From Paracoccus jeotgali (GTDB lineage: Bacteria > Pseudomonadota > Alphaproteobacteria > Rhodobacterales > Rhodobacteraceae), in contig NZ_CP025583.1 of NCBI RefSeq assembly GCF_002865605.1, positions 1,220,501-1,284,500 on the forward strand: DNA of 64,000 nt, written 5' to 3'. Of the stretch, positions 52,512 to 61,305 are shown in pieces. The notes under the pieces are model-generated. The model had not been told where the DNA came from. It worked only from the letters and a program-made list of their open reading frames with translations, and searched no databases. Numbering within the stretch: position 1 is the first letter of the stretch; each line of letters starts with the position of its first letter. The translations under genes and the position numbers were made by a program.

Positions 52512-53636
52512 TCATTCCGCCGTCGCCTCGGCCCGGCTCTTGCCCGACACGTCCAGCGCCAGCGTGGCCGCCATGAACCCGTCGATATCGCCGTCCAGCA
52601 CGCCCTGCGTATCGCTGGTCTCGTGGTTCGTGCGCAGATCCTTCACCATCTGGTAGGGGTGCAGAACATAGGACCGGATCTGGTTGCCCCAGCCGGCATC
52701 GCCCTTGGCATCGTGCTGGGCGTTGATCTGCGCGTTGCGGCGGTCCAGTTCCATCTGATACAGCCGCGCGCGCAAGGCGTTCATCGCCGCCTCGCGGTTC
52801 TGGTGCTGCGATTTCATGCTGCTGGTGACGACGATCCCGGTCGGCAGGTGGGTGATCCGCACCGCCGAGTCGGTGGTGTTCACGTGCTGTCCGCCCGCGC
52901 CGGACGACCGATAGGTGTCGATGCGGATCTCGTTGTCGGGAATGGTGATCTCGATATTGTCATCGACCACGGGATAGACCCAGACCGACGAAAACGAGGT
53001 ATGCCGCCGCGCCGCGCTGTCATAGGGACTGATGCGGACAAGGCGATGCACGCCCGCCTCGGATTTCAGCCAGCCATAGGCGTTATGGCCCGAAATGCGA
53101 TAGGTGGCGGACCGGATGCCCGCCTCGTCGCCCGAGGTTTCGGACACCAGCTCGACCTCGTAGCCCTGATTTTCGGCCCACCGCACATACATCCGCGCCA
53201 GCATCGAGGCCCAGTCGCAGCTTTCCGTGCCGCCCGCCCCGGCATGAACCTCAAGGAAGGTGTCGTTGCTGTCGGCCTCGCCGTTCAGCAGCGCCTCGAG
53301 CTCTTTCTGCGCGGCCTCTTGGGCCAGCGCCTTCAGGTTCGCCTCGGCCTCGCGGACCAGTTCCTCGTCGCCCTCATCCTCGGCCAGTTCGACCATCTCG
53401 GCATTGGCGGTCAGATCGGCTTCGATCCGGCGATAGCCTTCGACGGCGTCGGACAGGGCCTGCCGCTCGCGCATCAGCTTTTGCGCCCGCGCCGGGTCGG
53501 ACCACAGATCGCCATCCTCGATCATGGCGTTCAGTTCCTCCAGCCGGTGGGGGGCGGTTTCCCAATCCATGCGCTGCGCCAGCAGCCGCAGGGATTTGCG
53601 GATGGCTTCGATGGTGGCAGCGGTTTCGGCGCGCAT
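52512..53636 (-). CDS. prfB: Peptide chain release factor 2
   Basis: A 374-residue class I release factor for UGA and UAA stops. The catalytic GGQ is in YRSSGAGGQHVNTTDSAVRI. The stop-recognition tripeptide position reads SPY (VRISPYDSAARRHTSF) instead of the E. coli SPF. FLEVHAGAGGTESCDWASML and the C-terminal QIRSYVLHPYQMVKDLRTNH are typical. There is no in-frame UGA programmed frameshift near the start, so autoregulation of the E. coli type is absent. It converges with the ABC exporter gene and is divergent from the MgtC-like gene. Confidence 0.97.
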   Translation of the reverse strand: MRAETAATIEAIRKSLRLLAQRMDWETAPHRLEELNAMIEDGDLWSDPARAQKLMRERQALSDAVEGYRRIEADLTANAEMVELAEDEGDEELVREAEANLKALAQEAAQKELEALLNGEADSNDTFLEVHAGAGGTESCDWASMLARMYVRWAENQGYEVELVSETSGDEAGIRSATYRISGHNAYGWLKSEAGVHRLVRISPYDSAARRHTSFSSVWVYPVVDDNIEITIPDNEIRIDTYRSSGAGGQHVNTTDSAVRITHLPTGIVVTSSMKSQHQNREAAMNALRARLYQMELDRRNAQINAQHDAKGDAGWGNQIRSYVLHPYQMVKDLRTNHETSDTQGVLDGDIDGFMAATLALDVSGKSRAEATAE

Positions 53637-53776
53637 GGGTCGGTCCTTCGTCTGGGGTGCAAGGGAAGTAACGCGAGAACGCGCCGCTCACAAGGGTTGC
53701 CGCACCCGCGCCGCCCTGGCGGGAACCCCTTGGGGCCTCAGCCGCGTTGGGCCGGGGCAACACAAGGCGGATAACA

Positions 53777-54268
53777 TTGGATCTCTCGACCCATTTCACC
53801 CAGCTTCAATCCATGTCCGAGCTGGACGCGCTGATCCGCATGGCCATGGCCCTGCTGCTGGGCGGGCTGATCGGCTGGGACCGCGAGGCGAACGCCAAAT
53901 CCGCCGGGCTGCGGACGCATATGATGATCTCGCTTGCCGCCGCGCTGTTCACCGTGATCGCGCTGGAACTGACCCATATCGAGGGCGACCCGCAAGCCTC
54001 GATGAGCTATGACCCCGGCCGTCTGATCGAGGCCGTGACCTCGGGCGTGGCGTTTCTGGCGGCGGGGTCCATCGTCATCAGCGGGACGAATGTGCGCGGC
54101 ATCACCACCGGCGCGTCGATGTGGCTGGTGGGCGCCATCGGGCTGTGCTGCGGCACCGGCGATCTGGTGCTGGCGGTGATGGCGACCGGCATGGCGCTGC
54201 TGGTCCTGTGGGTGATCCGCAAGGTCATCCCGCAGCCCGAGGCGCAGAAAGCCGACAGCGGCGACTAG
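53777..54268 (+). CDS. MgtC/SapB family membrane protein
   Basis: A 163-residue protein with four or five helices. The family signature is LDALIRMAMALLLGGLIGWD, REANAKSAGLRTHMMISLAA, then VTSGVAFLAAGSIVISGTNV and RGITTGASMWLVGAIGLCCG. MgtC-type proteins are linked to magnesium limitation and ATP homeostasis, though the mechanism is not settled. I chose a TTG at 53777 because AAGGCGG lies 8 bases upstream; an ATG at 53813 (MSELDALI) is the alternative and is nearer to the usual length. The gene sits between mrcA and prfB, which are often neighbours in alphaproteobacteria, and converges with mrcA. Confidence 0.82.
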   Translation: MDLSTHFTQLQSMSELDALIRMAMALLLGGLIGWDREANAKSAGLRTHMMISLAAALFTVIALELTHIEGDPQASMSYDPGRLIEAVTSGVAFLAAGSIVISGTNVRGITTGASMWLVGAIGLCCGTGDLVLAVMATGMALLVLWVIRKVIPQPEAQKADSGD

Positions 54269-54272
54269 GCCG

Positions 54273-56852
54273 CTAATACAGCCCGCCCGACGAGATCGTG
54301 CCGAAGTCGGCCTTTTGCGGGATCACCTTGCGCTTGCCGCTCGAGGTCGTGACCGCCTTGGCACCGCCGCCGCCCTGCGACGTCTGCGGCAGTTCCTTCA
54401 GCGTCAGCGGAATGCCCTCGACCCCCGGCATGACCTTGGGTTCGAACCCGCCATCGATGACCCGGATGCCGGTCCATTCCGAGCCGTCGCGGAAGAACTC
54501 GGCGATGACATTGTCGCCGGTCGCGTTCTCGGCCAGCCGCGCGCCCGAGAAGCGGTCGATCTTGACGAAATGTCCGCCCGGCGGGACGCGGAACTTGGTG
54601 CCGCCATATTCCTTGATCGCCTCGCGCATGAAGGCGTTGAAGACCGGGACGCACAGCGTGCCGCCGAAGGCGCCCTGCCCCAGCGGGCGCGGCTGGTCAT
54701 AGCCCAGATAGCAGCCGGCGGCGATGTTCGACGAAAAGCCCACGAACCAGACGTCCTTGGCCTCGTTGGTGGTGCCGGTCTTGCCGGCGATCGGCACCGG
54801 CAGGTTCACGCCCTTGCCCGAGCCGCGCTTGACGACGCCTTCCATCATCGAGGTCAGCTGATAGGCGGTGACGGCGTCCATCACCCGCTCGCGGTTGCTC
54901 TGGATATCGGGCGAGGTGCCGGCGGGCAGCGCGTTGCGCGCACAGCCCACGCAGTCGCGCTGATCGTGGCGATAGATGGTCCGCCCGCGCCGGTCCTGCA
55001 CGCGGTCGACCAGCGTCGGTTCCACCCGCTCGCCGCCATTGGCGAACATGGAATAGGCCGCGACCATGCGCAGCAGCGTGGTTTCCTGCGCCCCCAGCGA
55101 GTTGGCCAGAAAGCCGTTCATCCGGTCATAGACGCCGAAGCGTTCGGCATAGCGGCCGACCGTGTCCATGCCGATATCCTGCGCGATCCGGATGGTCATC
55201 AGGTTGCGCGACTGCTCGATCCCCGTCCGCAGCGGCGTCGGGCCATAGGTGCGGTTCGACGCGTTCTTGGGCCGCCACAGCCCGGCGGGGGTGTTGATGG
55301 CGATTTCCTCGTCCACGACGATAGTCGCGGGGGTATAGCCGTTATCCAGCGCCGCCGCATAGACGAAGGGCTTGAAGCTGGACCCCGGCTGCCGCATCGC
55401 CTGCGTCGCCCGGTTGAAGACCGAGGATTGATAGGAAAACCCGCCCTGCATGGCGATGACGCGGCCGGTGTTGACGTCCATGGCCATGAAGCCGCCCTGG
55501 ATCTCGGGCACCTGGCGCAGCGTCCAGCGGATGAAGCTGCCATCGCGGTCGTCGGTCATGGCGCGGACCATGACGACATCGCCGGGCTGCACCAGATCGC
55601 CCGCATTGCCGGCGCGGGGGCCCAGCTTGCCGTCCGGCAGGCGCGGGCGTGCCCATTGCGCGTCCTTGGCCGGTATCCAGTGGCCGCGCGGGTCGGCGGC
55701 AATACCCTCGATCCCAATGCGGGCGTTGCCGTCCTCGATCGCCAGCACGACGGCGGGCATCCAGCCGGGCACATCGCGAGGCGGCTCGCGCATGTCCCAA
55801 AGGGCCGCGCGCCATGCGGCTTCGTCGGACAGAGCTTCCGCGTCGATCTGCCCGATCACGCCATGCCAGATGCCGCGGCCGCGGTCATATTGTTCCAGCG
55901 CCTGCTGCAAGGCGCGGGCGGCAACCGCCTGCATGTCGGGTTCCACCGTGGCGCGGATGGTCAGGCCACCGCCAAAGAACTCGTCCTCGCCGAATTCCTC
56001 GGACAGCTGGCGGCGGATTTCGTCAGTGAAGTAATCGCGCGGCGGCAGCCGTTCGGCAAAGGCGGTGAAGTCGCCATTCTGGACCGAGCGCAGCGGCAGC
56101 GCGGCCTCGGCCCGCATCACCTCTTCGTCCAGATAGCCGTTCTGCCACATCTCGCGCAGCACATAGTTGCGCCGCCCGGTCAGCGCCTCGCGGGCGCGGA
56201 CGGGGTGATACCGCCCCGGCGCCTGCGGCATCGAGGCCAGCATCGCGGCCTCGTGCGGGGCCAGTTGCGACAGGGTCTTGTTGAAATAGGTCTGCGCGGC
56301 GGCGGCCACGCCATAGCTGTTCTGGCCCAGAAAGATCTCGTTCAGATACAGCTCAAGGATCTGGTCCTTGTTCAGCGTCTGTTCGAGCCGCGTGGCGAGG
56401 ATCAGCTCCTTGACCTTGCGTTCGATGCTGCGGTCCGAGGACAGCAGAAAGTTCTTCATCACCTGCTGCGTGATGGTCGAGGCCCCGCGCACCGTCGCCC
56501 CGCGCGAGGCGAGCGCGTCATAGGCCGCCTTGCCGATCCCGCCGATGTCAAAGCCCTGATGGCGGTAGAAGTTCTTGTCCTCGGCCGACACGAAAGCCTG
56601 CTTGACCAGATCGGGGATCTCCTCGATCGGCACGAAGATGCGGCGTTCCTGCGCGAATTCGTCGATCAGCTGGCCTTCGCCGGAATAGATCCGGCTGATG
56701 GTTTTCGGCGCGTATTGGGCCAGTTGTTCATGGCTGGGCAGGTCGCGGCCATAAGCCCAGAACACCCCGCCGATGATCAGCATGGCGAAGATCAGGCCGG
56801 TCACCAGCATCGAGAAGATGCCGCCGAAAAAAGAAAGGATGAATCGGATCAC
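54273..56852 (-). CDS. mrcA: Penicillin-binding protein 1A
   Basis: An 859-residue bifunctional peptidoglycan synthase. One N-terminal membrane helix (LVTGLIFAMLIIGGVFWAYG) is followed by the GT51 glycosyltransferase: FVSAEDKNFYRHQGFDIGGI with the catalytic Glu, GASTITQQVMKNFLLSSDRS and the RKVKELILATRLEQTLNKDQ motif. An OB-like insertion precedes the transpeptidase with PGSSFKPFVYAAAL (SxxK), EQSRNLMTIRI (SxN) and IAGKTGTTNEAKDVWFVGF (KTG). The C-terminal tail is Gly/Lys-rich. It follows amiC by about 100 bases and both act on the cell wall. Confidence 0.96.
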   Translation of the reverse strand: MIRFILSFFGGIFSMLVTGLIFAMLIIGGVFWAYGRDLPSHEQLAQYAPKTISRIYSGEGQLIDEFAQERRIFVPIEEIPDLVKQAFVSAEDKNFYRHQGFDIGGIGKAAYDALASRGATVRGASTITQQVMKNFLLSSDRSIERKVKELILATRLEQTLNKDQILELYLNEIFLGQNSYGVAAAAQTYFNKTLSQLAPHEAAMLASMPQAPGRYHPVRAREALTGRRNYVLREMWQNGYLDEEVMRAEAALPLRSVQNGDFTAFAERLPPRDYFTDEIRRQLSEEFGEDEFFGGGLTIRATVEPDMQAVAARALQQALEQYDRGRGIWHGVIGQIDAEALSDEAAWRAALWDMREPPRDVPGWMPAVVLAIEDGNARIGIEGIAADPRGHWIPAKDAQWARPRLPDGKLGPRAGNAGDLVQPGDVVMVRAMTDDRDGSFIRWTLRQVPEIQGGFMAMDVNTGRVIAMQGGFSYQSSVFNRATQAMRQPGSSFKPFVYAAALDNGYTPATIVVDEEIAINTPAGLWRPKNASNRTYGPTPLRTGIEQSRNLMTIRIAQDIGMDTVGRYAERFGVYDRMNGFLANSLGAQETTLLRMVAAYSMFANGGERVEPTLVDRVQDRRGRTIYRHDQRDCVGCARNALPAGTSPDIQSNRERVMDAVTAYQLTSMMEGVVKRGSGKGVNLPVPIAGKTGTTNEAKDVWFVGFSSNIAAGCYLGYDQPRPLGQGAFGGTLCVPVFNAFMREAIKEYGGTKFRVPPGGHFVKIDRFSGARLAENATGDNVIAEFFRDGSEWTGIRVIDGGFEPKVMPGVEGIPLTLKELPQTSQGGGGAKAVTTSSGKRKVIPQKADFGTISSGGLY

Positions 56853-56954
56853 GCGCCTGCCCCGTTGGGTCTTTCAGCGGCTTCTTAGACGCACCGGGCG
56901 GCGCAGTCAAAAGAACTTGCCCTGAGACGGCCCCAAGGAGGTGGCCGGCCGACG

Positions 56955-58219
56955 CTAATGGCGGCGCAGATCGGATTGCGCGCTATCATCCTGCGCCCAA
57001 TGGGTGACGGCGGCGGCAATCGCGCCCGCCATCCGCGCCCGCCATTCGGTATCGGTCAGGTTCGCCCGGTCGCCGGGGTCGGTCAGAAACCCCAGCTCGA
57101 CCAGAACCGAGGGGATGTCCGGCGATTTCAACACGCTGAAGGCCGCGCCCTTGACCGGGTTGCGATGCAGCGCCAGCCCGGCCTGCGCCAGTTGCGAGGA
57201 CAAGTGCTTGGCGAAGGTCTCGGACCGCGGCTGGGTGTCGGCGCGGGCCATGTCCATCAGCGTGGCCGCGATCTGGTCGTCGGTCCCCGCCAGATCCAGC
57301 CCGGCCAGCAGATCGGCGCGGTCATGGCGGGCGGCGAGTTGCCGCGCGGCCCGGTCGTCGGCCTCACTGTTCCAGACAAAGACCGAGGCCCCCGCCGCCT
57401 GCCCCTCGGGCAGCGCATCGGCATGCAGCGAGATGAACAGATCCGCCCCCGCCCCCGCGCCTGCGTCATCCGCGATTCGAGGCCCAGAAACATGTCCTTG
57501 TGGCGGGTCATCACCACCTCGAACCCGGCCCGGATCAGCTTTTCGGTCAGCTCGCGCGCGAAATCGAGCATCAGATCGGCCTCGCGCAGGCCGGATTCCA
57601 CCGCGCCCGCGTCGATGCCGCCATGTCCCGGATCGACCGCCACCCGCAGCGGCTGCGGGCGCGAGGGGTCCATGACCGGCGTCGTCGGCAGCGGCAGGTT
57701 CCACAGCGCGGACATGGCATTGGGCGCCGCATCAAAGGCATCCTCGGCCACCGGCGACAGGCGCAGATGCAGCCGCGCCGGACCAGCGCCGGGGTCGGTG
57801 TCGGTGTTGGTGTTGCTGTTGCTGTTGCTGTCGGCATCGGTGGCCGCTGCCTCGGCGCGCTGCACGGCCTCGGTCACGGCATAGGGCGCGCGCAGTTCCA
57901 GCACCACGCGACCCCAGCCATTGCCCAGCACCGCGCCGCGCAGGCCGGCCAGCGCCTCGGCCCCCGGCATGGCGTCCAGACGGGCGGCGTTGGGGTCGAT
58001 GCCGTCCAGGTCGATGACCAGCCGCTTGGGATCGTCCAGCAGCGTCAGCCGGTAGGGCGCGCGCGCCCCAAGCGCCAGTTCGATCAGCAGTTCCTGCCCC
58101 TGCGCGGCGATGCTGGACCCTGCCACATCCACCTGCGGCCCGGTCGCCGCGACCCCGTCCTGCGCCACCGCCGCCAGGGGCCAGAGCAGGCAGACCAGCA
58201 CCAGCCGCAGCAGCCGCAT
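56955..58219 (-). pseudogene. amiC: N-acetylmuramoyl-L-alanine amidase, frameshifted
   Basis: The 5' frame has a signal peptide (LVLVCLLWPLAAVAQ), an AMIN domain (LLIELALGARAPYRLTLLDD, PKRLVIDLDGI), a repetitive linker of Asp/Ser/Asn/Thr, and the front of Amidase_3 (RVAVDPGHGGIDAGAV with the zinc His, EVVMTRHKDMFLGLESRMTQ). The frame is then lost in GCGGGGGCGGGGG (57449-57465). The other frame continues ADLFISLHADALPEGQ with the second zinc His, then VLKSPDIPSVLVELGFLTDP with the catalytic Glu, to 56955. Without a frame correction the enzyme lacks its active site. AmiC normally splits septal peptidoglycan. The ATG overlaps the aminotransferase stop (TGATG). Confidence 0.9.
57796..57837. repeat. 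Microsatellite-like linker repeat in amiC
   Basis: On the plus strand the bases run as short imperfect units GGTGTC, GGTGTT and GCTGTT. On the coding strand they give the linker DSNSNSNTNTDTD between the AMIN and amidase domains. Units of six bases can expand or contract without changing the frame. Confidence 0.75.
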
Positions 58220-59358
58220 CAGCGGTCCGCCATGAAGCGGCGCAGGCGGTCCATCGCCTCGTGCATGTCGGCGGTGCTGCCGGCATAGGAAAAGCGGATG
58301 GTCTGCCGCCCGCGACGCGGATCGAAATCCAGCCCCGGCGTCACCGCGACCCCGGCCTTGTCCAGGATCTCGGCCGCGAAGCCCACGCTGTCATCGGTCA
58401 GATGCGCGACATCGGCATAGATATAGAACGCCCCGTCCGGCGGCGCGATGCGATCGAAGCCGATCTGGGGCAGCGCCTCAAGCAGCAGGGCGCGGTTTTC
58501 GGCATAGACCGCCAGATTGGCCTGACATTCCTCGCGCGCCGACAGGGCGGCAAGGGCCGCGACCTGGCTGGCATGGGGCGGGCAGATGAACATGCTTTGG
58601 GTGATCCGCTCGATGGTGCGGACATGGTCGGGCGGCACGATCATCCAGCCCACGCGCCAGCCGGTCATGGCGAAATACTTGGAAAACGAGTTGATCACAT
58701 AAACGTCGTCGCTGACCTCGAGCGCGGTGTGGCAACGCTCGCCATAGCTCAGCCCGTGATAGATCTCGTCCGAGATGACGCTGATCCCCAACTCTGCCGC
58801 GCGGTTCAGCAGCCCGCGATAATCCTCCAGCCCCAGCATCGTCCCCGAGGGGTTGCCGGGCGAGGCGAGCATCAGCCCGGCCACGTCATCTGGCAGATCC
58901 TCGGGCCGGGGCTGGTAGCGGTGTTCGGGCGCGGTCGGCAGGCCGACCGGCTCCAGCGACATCGCCCGCAGGATCTGGCGATAGCTGGGATAGCCGGGCT
59001 CGCCCAGGGCCACGCGCTCGCCCGCATCGAACAGCGCCGAAAACGCCAGCAGGAAGGCGCCGGACGACCCCGGCGTGACGATCACCCGTTCGGGGTCGAG
59101 GTCCAGCCCATACCAGTCACGATACAGATCCGCGATCCCCTGCCGCAGGGCCGGCAGGCCAAGCGCGCCGGTATAGCCAAGCGGCTCGTCCAGACGCGCC
59201 TGCAGGGCCGCGCGGGCGGCGGCCGGGGCCGGGGTCGAGGGCTGGCCGATCTCGAGATGGATGATCGAGCGGCCGGCGGCCTCGGCACGCATCGCCGCCT
59301 CCATCACATCCATGACGATGAAGGGATCGACCTGACCCCGGCGTGACTGGCGCATCAT
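58219..59358 (-). CDS. Class I/II (fold type I) aminotransferase
   Basis: A 379-residue PLP enzyme of the AspC-like group. Markers are IIHLEIGQPSTPAPAAARAA, LGYTGALGLPALRQGIADLY, GSSGAFLLAFSALFDAGERV, ASPGNPSGTMLGLEDY (the NP-x-G turn), ISDEIYHGLSY (Asp and Tyr that hold PLP), NSFSKYFAMTGWRVGWMI with the Schiff-base Lys, and IRFSYAG with the substrate Arg. The substrate, probably an aromatic or branched amino acid or aspartate, is not decided by these motifs. ATG at 59358 or 59355 is preceded by GAGG. It overlaps amiC by one base, so the two are co-transcribed. Confidence 0.9.
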   Translation of the reverse strand: MMRQSRRGQVDPFIVMDVMEAAMRAEAAGRSIIHLEIGQPSTPAPAAARAALQARLDEPLGYTGALGLPALRQGIADLYRDWYGLDLDPERVIVTPGSSGAFLLAFSALFDAGERVALGEPGYPSYRQILRAMSLEPVGLPTAPEHRYQPRPEDLPDDVAGLMLASPGNPSGTMLGLEDYRGLLNRAAELGISVISDEIYHGLSYGERCHTALEVSDDVYVINSFSKYFAMTGWRVGWMIVPPDHVRTIERITQSMFICPPHASQVAALAALSAREECQANLAVYAENRALLLEALPQIGFDRIAPPDGAFYIYADVAHLTDDSVGFAAEILDKAGVAVTPGLDFDPRRGRQTIRFSYAGSTADMHEAMDRLRRFMADR

Positions 59359-59535
59359 AGCCTCGCTGCGAATGGCGTTTCGGGGTCTATGCCCGCATGG
59401 CCGCGTCGGGGTCAAGCGCAGGGGCCGCAGGCCAGCCTCGGGCGCACGACACTGTGCAGGCGGGGCGGCTTGTCAAAGCCCCGCTTTGCGTCCAGTCTTG
59501 CGCCAGATTTCACGGACCATCAGGATTTTCCCCGC

Positions 59536-60276
59536 ATGAAACGACTGCTTGCCGCGCTTGTGCTGGCCGCCACGCCCGCCGCCGCCCTTGATCTGGGCGC
59601 GATGGATGCGACCGAACAGGAACAGTTCAACGCCGCCATCCGCGCCTATCTTCTGGACAATCCCGAGGTGCTGATCGAGGCGATGAACGTGCTGGAACAG
59701 CGCCGGCTGGACAATGAGGCCGAAAACGACAGCGCCGTCATCGCTCAGCTTCGCGACCAGATCCTGAATGACGGCCATAGCTGGCAGGGCGGCAATCCCG
59801 ATGGCGATGTCACCGTGGTCGAGTTCATCGACTATCGCTGCGGGGTCTGCCGCCAGGCCTTCCCGCAGGTCGAGCAACTGCTGCAGGATGACAAGAACAT
59901 CCGCATGATCTTCATCGAGCTGCCGATTCTGGGGCAGGAAAGCGACCTCGCCTCGCGCTTTGCGGTCGCCGTTCAGCAGGCCGAGGGGCCCGAGGCCTAC
60001 AAGCGCGTGCATGACCATTTCTATACCATGCGCGGCAATGTGACGATCGAGACGCTGCGCGAGATCGCATCCGAGATGGGCTTTGACGCCGACCAGATCA
60101 TCGGCGCGATGAACTCGGACGCAGTGACCGATGTGCTGCGCAAGAACGCGCAACTGGCGCAGGCTTTGCAGATTTCGGGCACGCCCAGCTTTGTCATCGG
60201 CGACCGCCTGCTGCGCGGCTTGCCGCAGGGCGGGATCGCGCCGGTGATCGAACAGACGCGGAAGGAAAACGGCTAA
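59536..60276 (+). CDS. DsbA-family periplasmic thiol oxidoreductase
   Basis: A 246-residue protein with a signal peptide (RLLAALVLAATPAAA), an N-terminal helical extension (EQEQFNAAIRAYLLDNPEVL) as in ScsC/BdbD-like proteins, and a thioredoxin fold: GDVTVVEFIDYRCGVCRQAF with a CGVC redox pair, and ISGTPSFVIGDRLLRG with the cis-Pro. It probably forms or isomerises disulfides in exported proteins such as the Cys-containing IalB protein encoded elsewhere in this window, which is only inference. The ATG at 59536 gives the full signal peptide. The gene ends 15 bases from the convergent fdhD gene. Confidence 0.9.
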   Translation: MKRLLAALVLAATPAAALDLGAMDATEQEQFNAAIRAYLLDNPEVLIEAMNVLEQRRLDNEAENDSAVIAQLRDQILNDGHSWQGGNPDGDVTVVEFIDYRCGVCRQAFPQVEQLLQDDKNIRMIFIELPILGQESDLASRFAVAVQQAEGPEAYKRVHDHFYTMRGNVTIETLREIASEMGFDADQIIGAMNSDAVTDVLRKNAQLAQALQISGTPSFVIGDRLLRGLPQGGIAPVIEQTRKENG

Positions 60277-60291
60277 CGCTGCCTGCGGGCG

Positions 60292-61119
60292 TTACAGCCC
60301 GAACCGCTGCGGATGGGCATAGATCTCGGCCCGGGCGCTGCTGCGCGCGCGACCGGCCAGCCCCAGCCCCGCCGCCTGCGCCGCCGTCACGGCGGCCTGG
60401 GTGGGCGCAGACAGCGCGATCAGTGCGGCCGCGCCCATCAGCACCGATTTCTGCACCAGATCGACCGAGATCCGGCTGGTCATCACCACCGCACCCTGCC
60501 CGATCCGGCCCGCATCCTCGCCCCGCAACATGGCGCCGGCCAGCTTGTCCAGCGCATTGTGCCGGCCCACATCCTCGCGCAGCGCCACCAGTCCGCGCCC
60601 CGGCAGCAGGAAGCCCGCCGCATGGCTCGCGCCGGTGGCGTCACGCAGGCGCTGCCCGCCCTCCATCGCCGCCAGCGCCATGTCCAGATCATCCGTGGTG
60701 ATGACGCAGTCGCCGGTGACGTGCGGCAGGGGCCGCATCGCCGCCGCCAGCGTCTCGACCCCGCACAGCCCGCAGCCGACCGGTCCGACCATGCGCCGGC
60801 GGCGGCCGATGAACCGTTCCGAGGCGGTGCGCTTCAGCCAGATCCGAAGGTCGATGCCATGCTCGACCGTCTCGGGCGTCACCGCGTCGATCTCGGCCGG
60901 GTCGGCGATGCCCTCGGTCAGCGAAAACCCGTAAGCGAAATCGACCAGATCGGCGGGGCTTGCCATCAGTACCGCCTGGGTCGTGCCGTCATAGCTGATC
61001 GCGATGGCGGTTTCCTGCGCCAGTTCGACATTCAGCGCCGCCCCGTCGCCCAACCGCTGCACGGGCGTGGTGGCGGTGGGCGGGGCGTCGGGCAGGTCGA
61101 TCTGGCGGACTTTGGTCAT
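60292..61119 (-). CDS. fdhD: Formate dehydrogenase accessory sulfurtransferase
   Basis: A 275-residue FdhD protein that transfers sulfur to the molybdenum or tungsten cofactor of formate dehydrogenase. Family landmarks are VELAQETAIAISYDGTTQAV, DLVDFAYGFSLTEGI, VGCGLCGVETLAAA with the redox Cys pair, TGASHAAGFLL, VALREDVGRHNALDKLAGAM and VVMTSRISVDLVQKSVLMGA. The ATG at 61119 (MTKVRQIDLPDAPP) is chosen because residues before it are not conserved. It lies near selA and selB, which fits a Sec-containing formate dehydrogenase whose structural genes lie outside the window. Confidence 0.96.
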   Translation of the reverse strand: MTKVRQIDLPDAPPTATTPVQRLGDGAALNVELAQETAIAISYDGTTQAVLMASPADLVDFAYGFSLTEGIADPAEIDAVTPETVEHGIDLRIWLKRTASERFIGRRRRMVGPVGCGLCGVETLAAAMRPLPHVTGDCVITTDDLDMALAAMEGGQRLRDATGASHAAGFLLPGRGLVALREDVGRHNALDKLAGAMLRGEDAGRIGQGAVVMTSRISVDLVQKSVLMGAAALIALSAPTQAAVTAAQAAGLGLAGRARSSARAEIYAHPQRFGL

Positions 61120-61305
61120 GGCCGGACTCAACCGGCTTCGGCGCCCATCGTCAAGCGCCGCCTGCCCCCGCGCCAACAGGAACCTTGGCAAAAGCGGCGG
61201 CGTTGGCCTAGCATCAAGGACGACAGGCTGAACAAGCGCTTGCGTAACGGCGGGCTGAAGGGTCTGATGCCAGCCATGCGCCTGATGATCGCAAAAGGAA
61301 CCGCC

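Noticed and set aside
54315..56888. 857-codon plus-strand open frame opposite mrcA
   Set aside because: It lies wholly antisense to an intact PBP1A gene. High GC at third codon positions keeps antisense frames free of stops, and the translation (Arg/His/Gly-rich) shows no protein family features.
57796..57837. The repeat in amiC as a CRISPR-like or regulatory array
   Set aside because: Units are six bases, contiguous and in frame with the coding sequence, so a coding microsatellite explains them.
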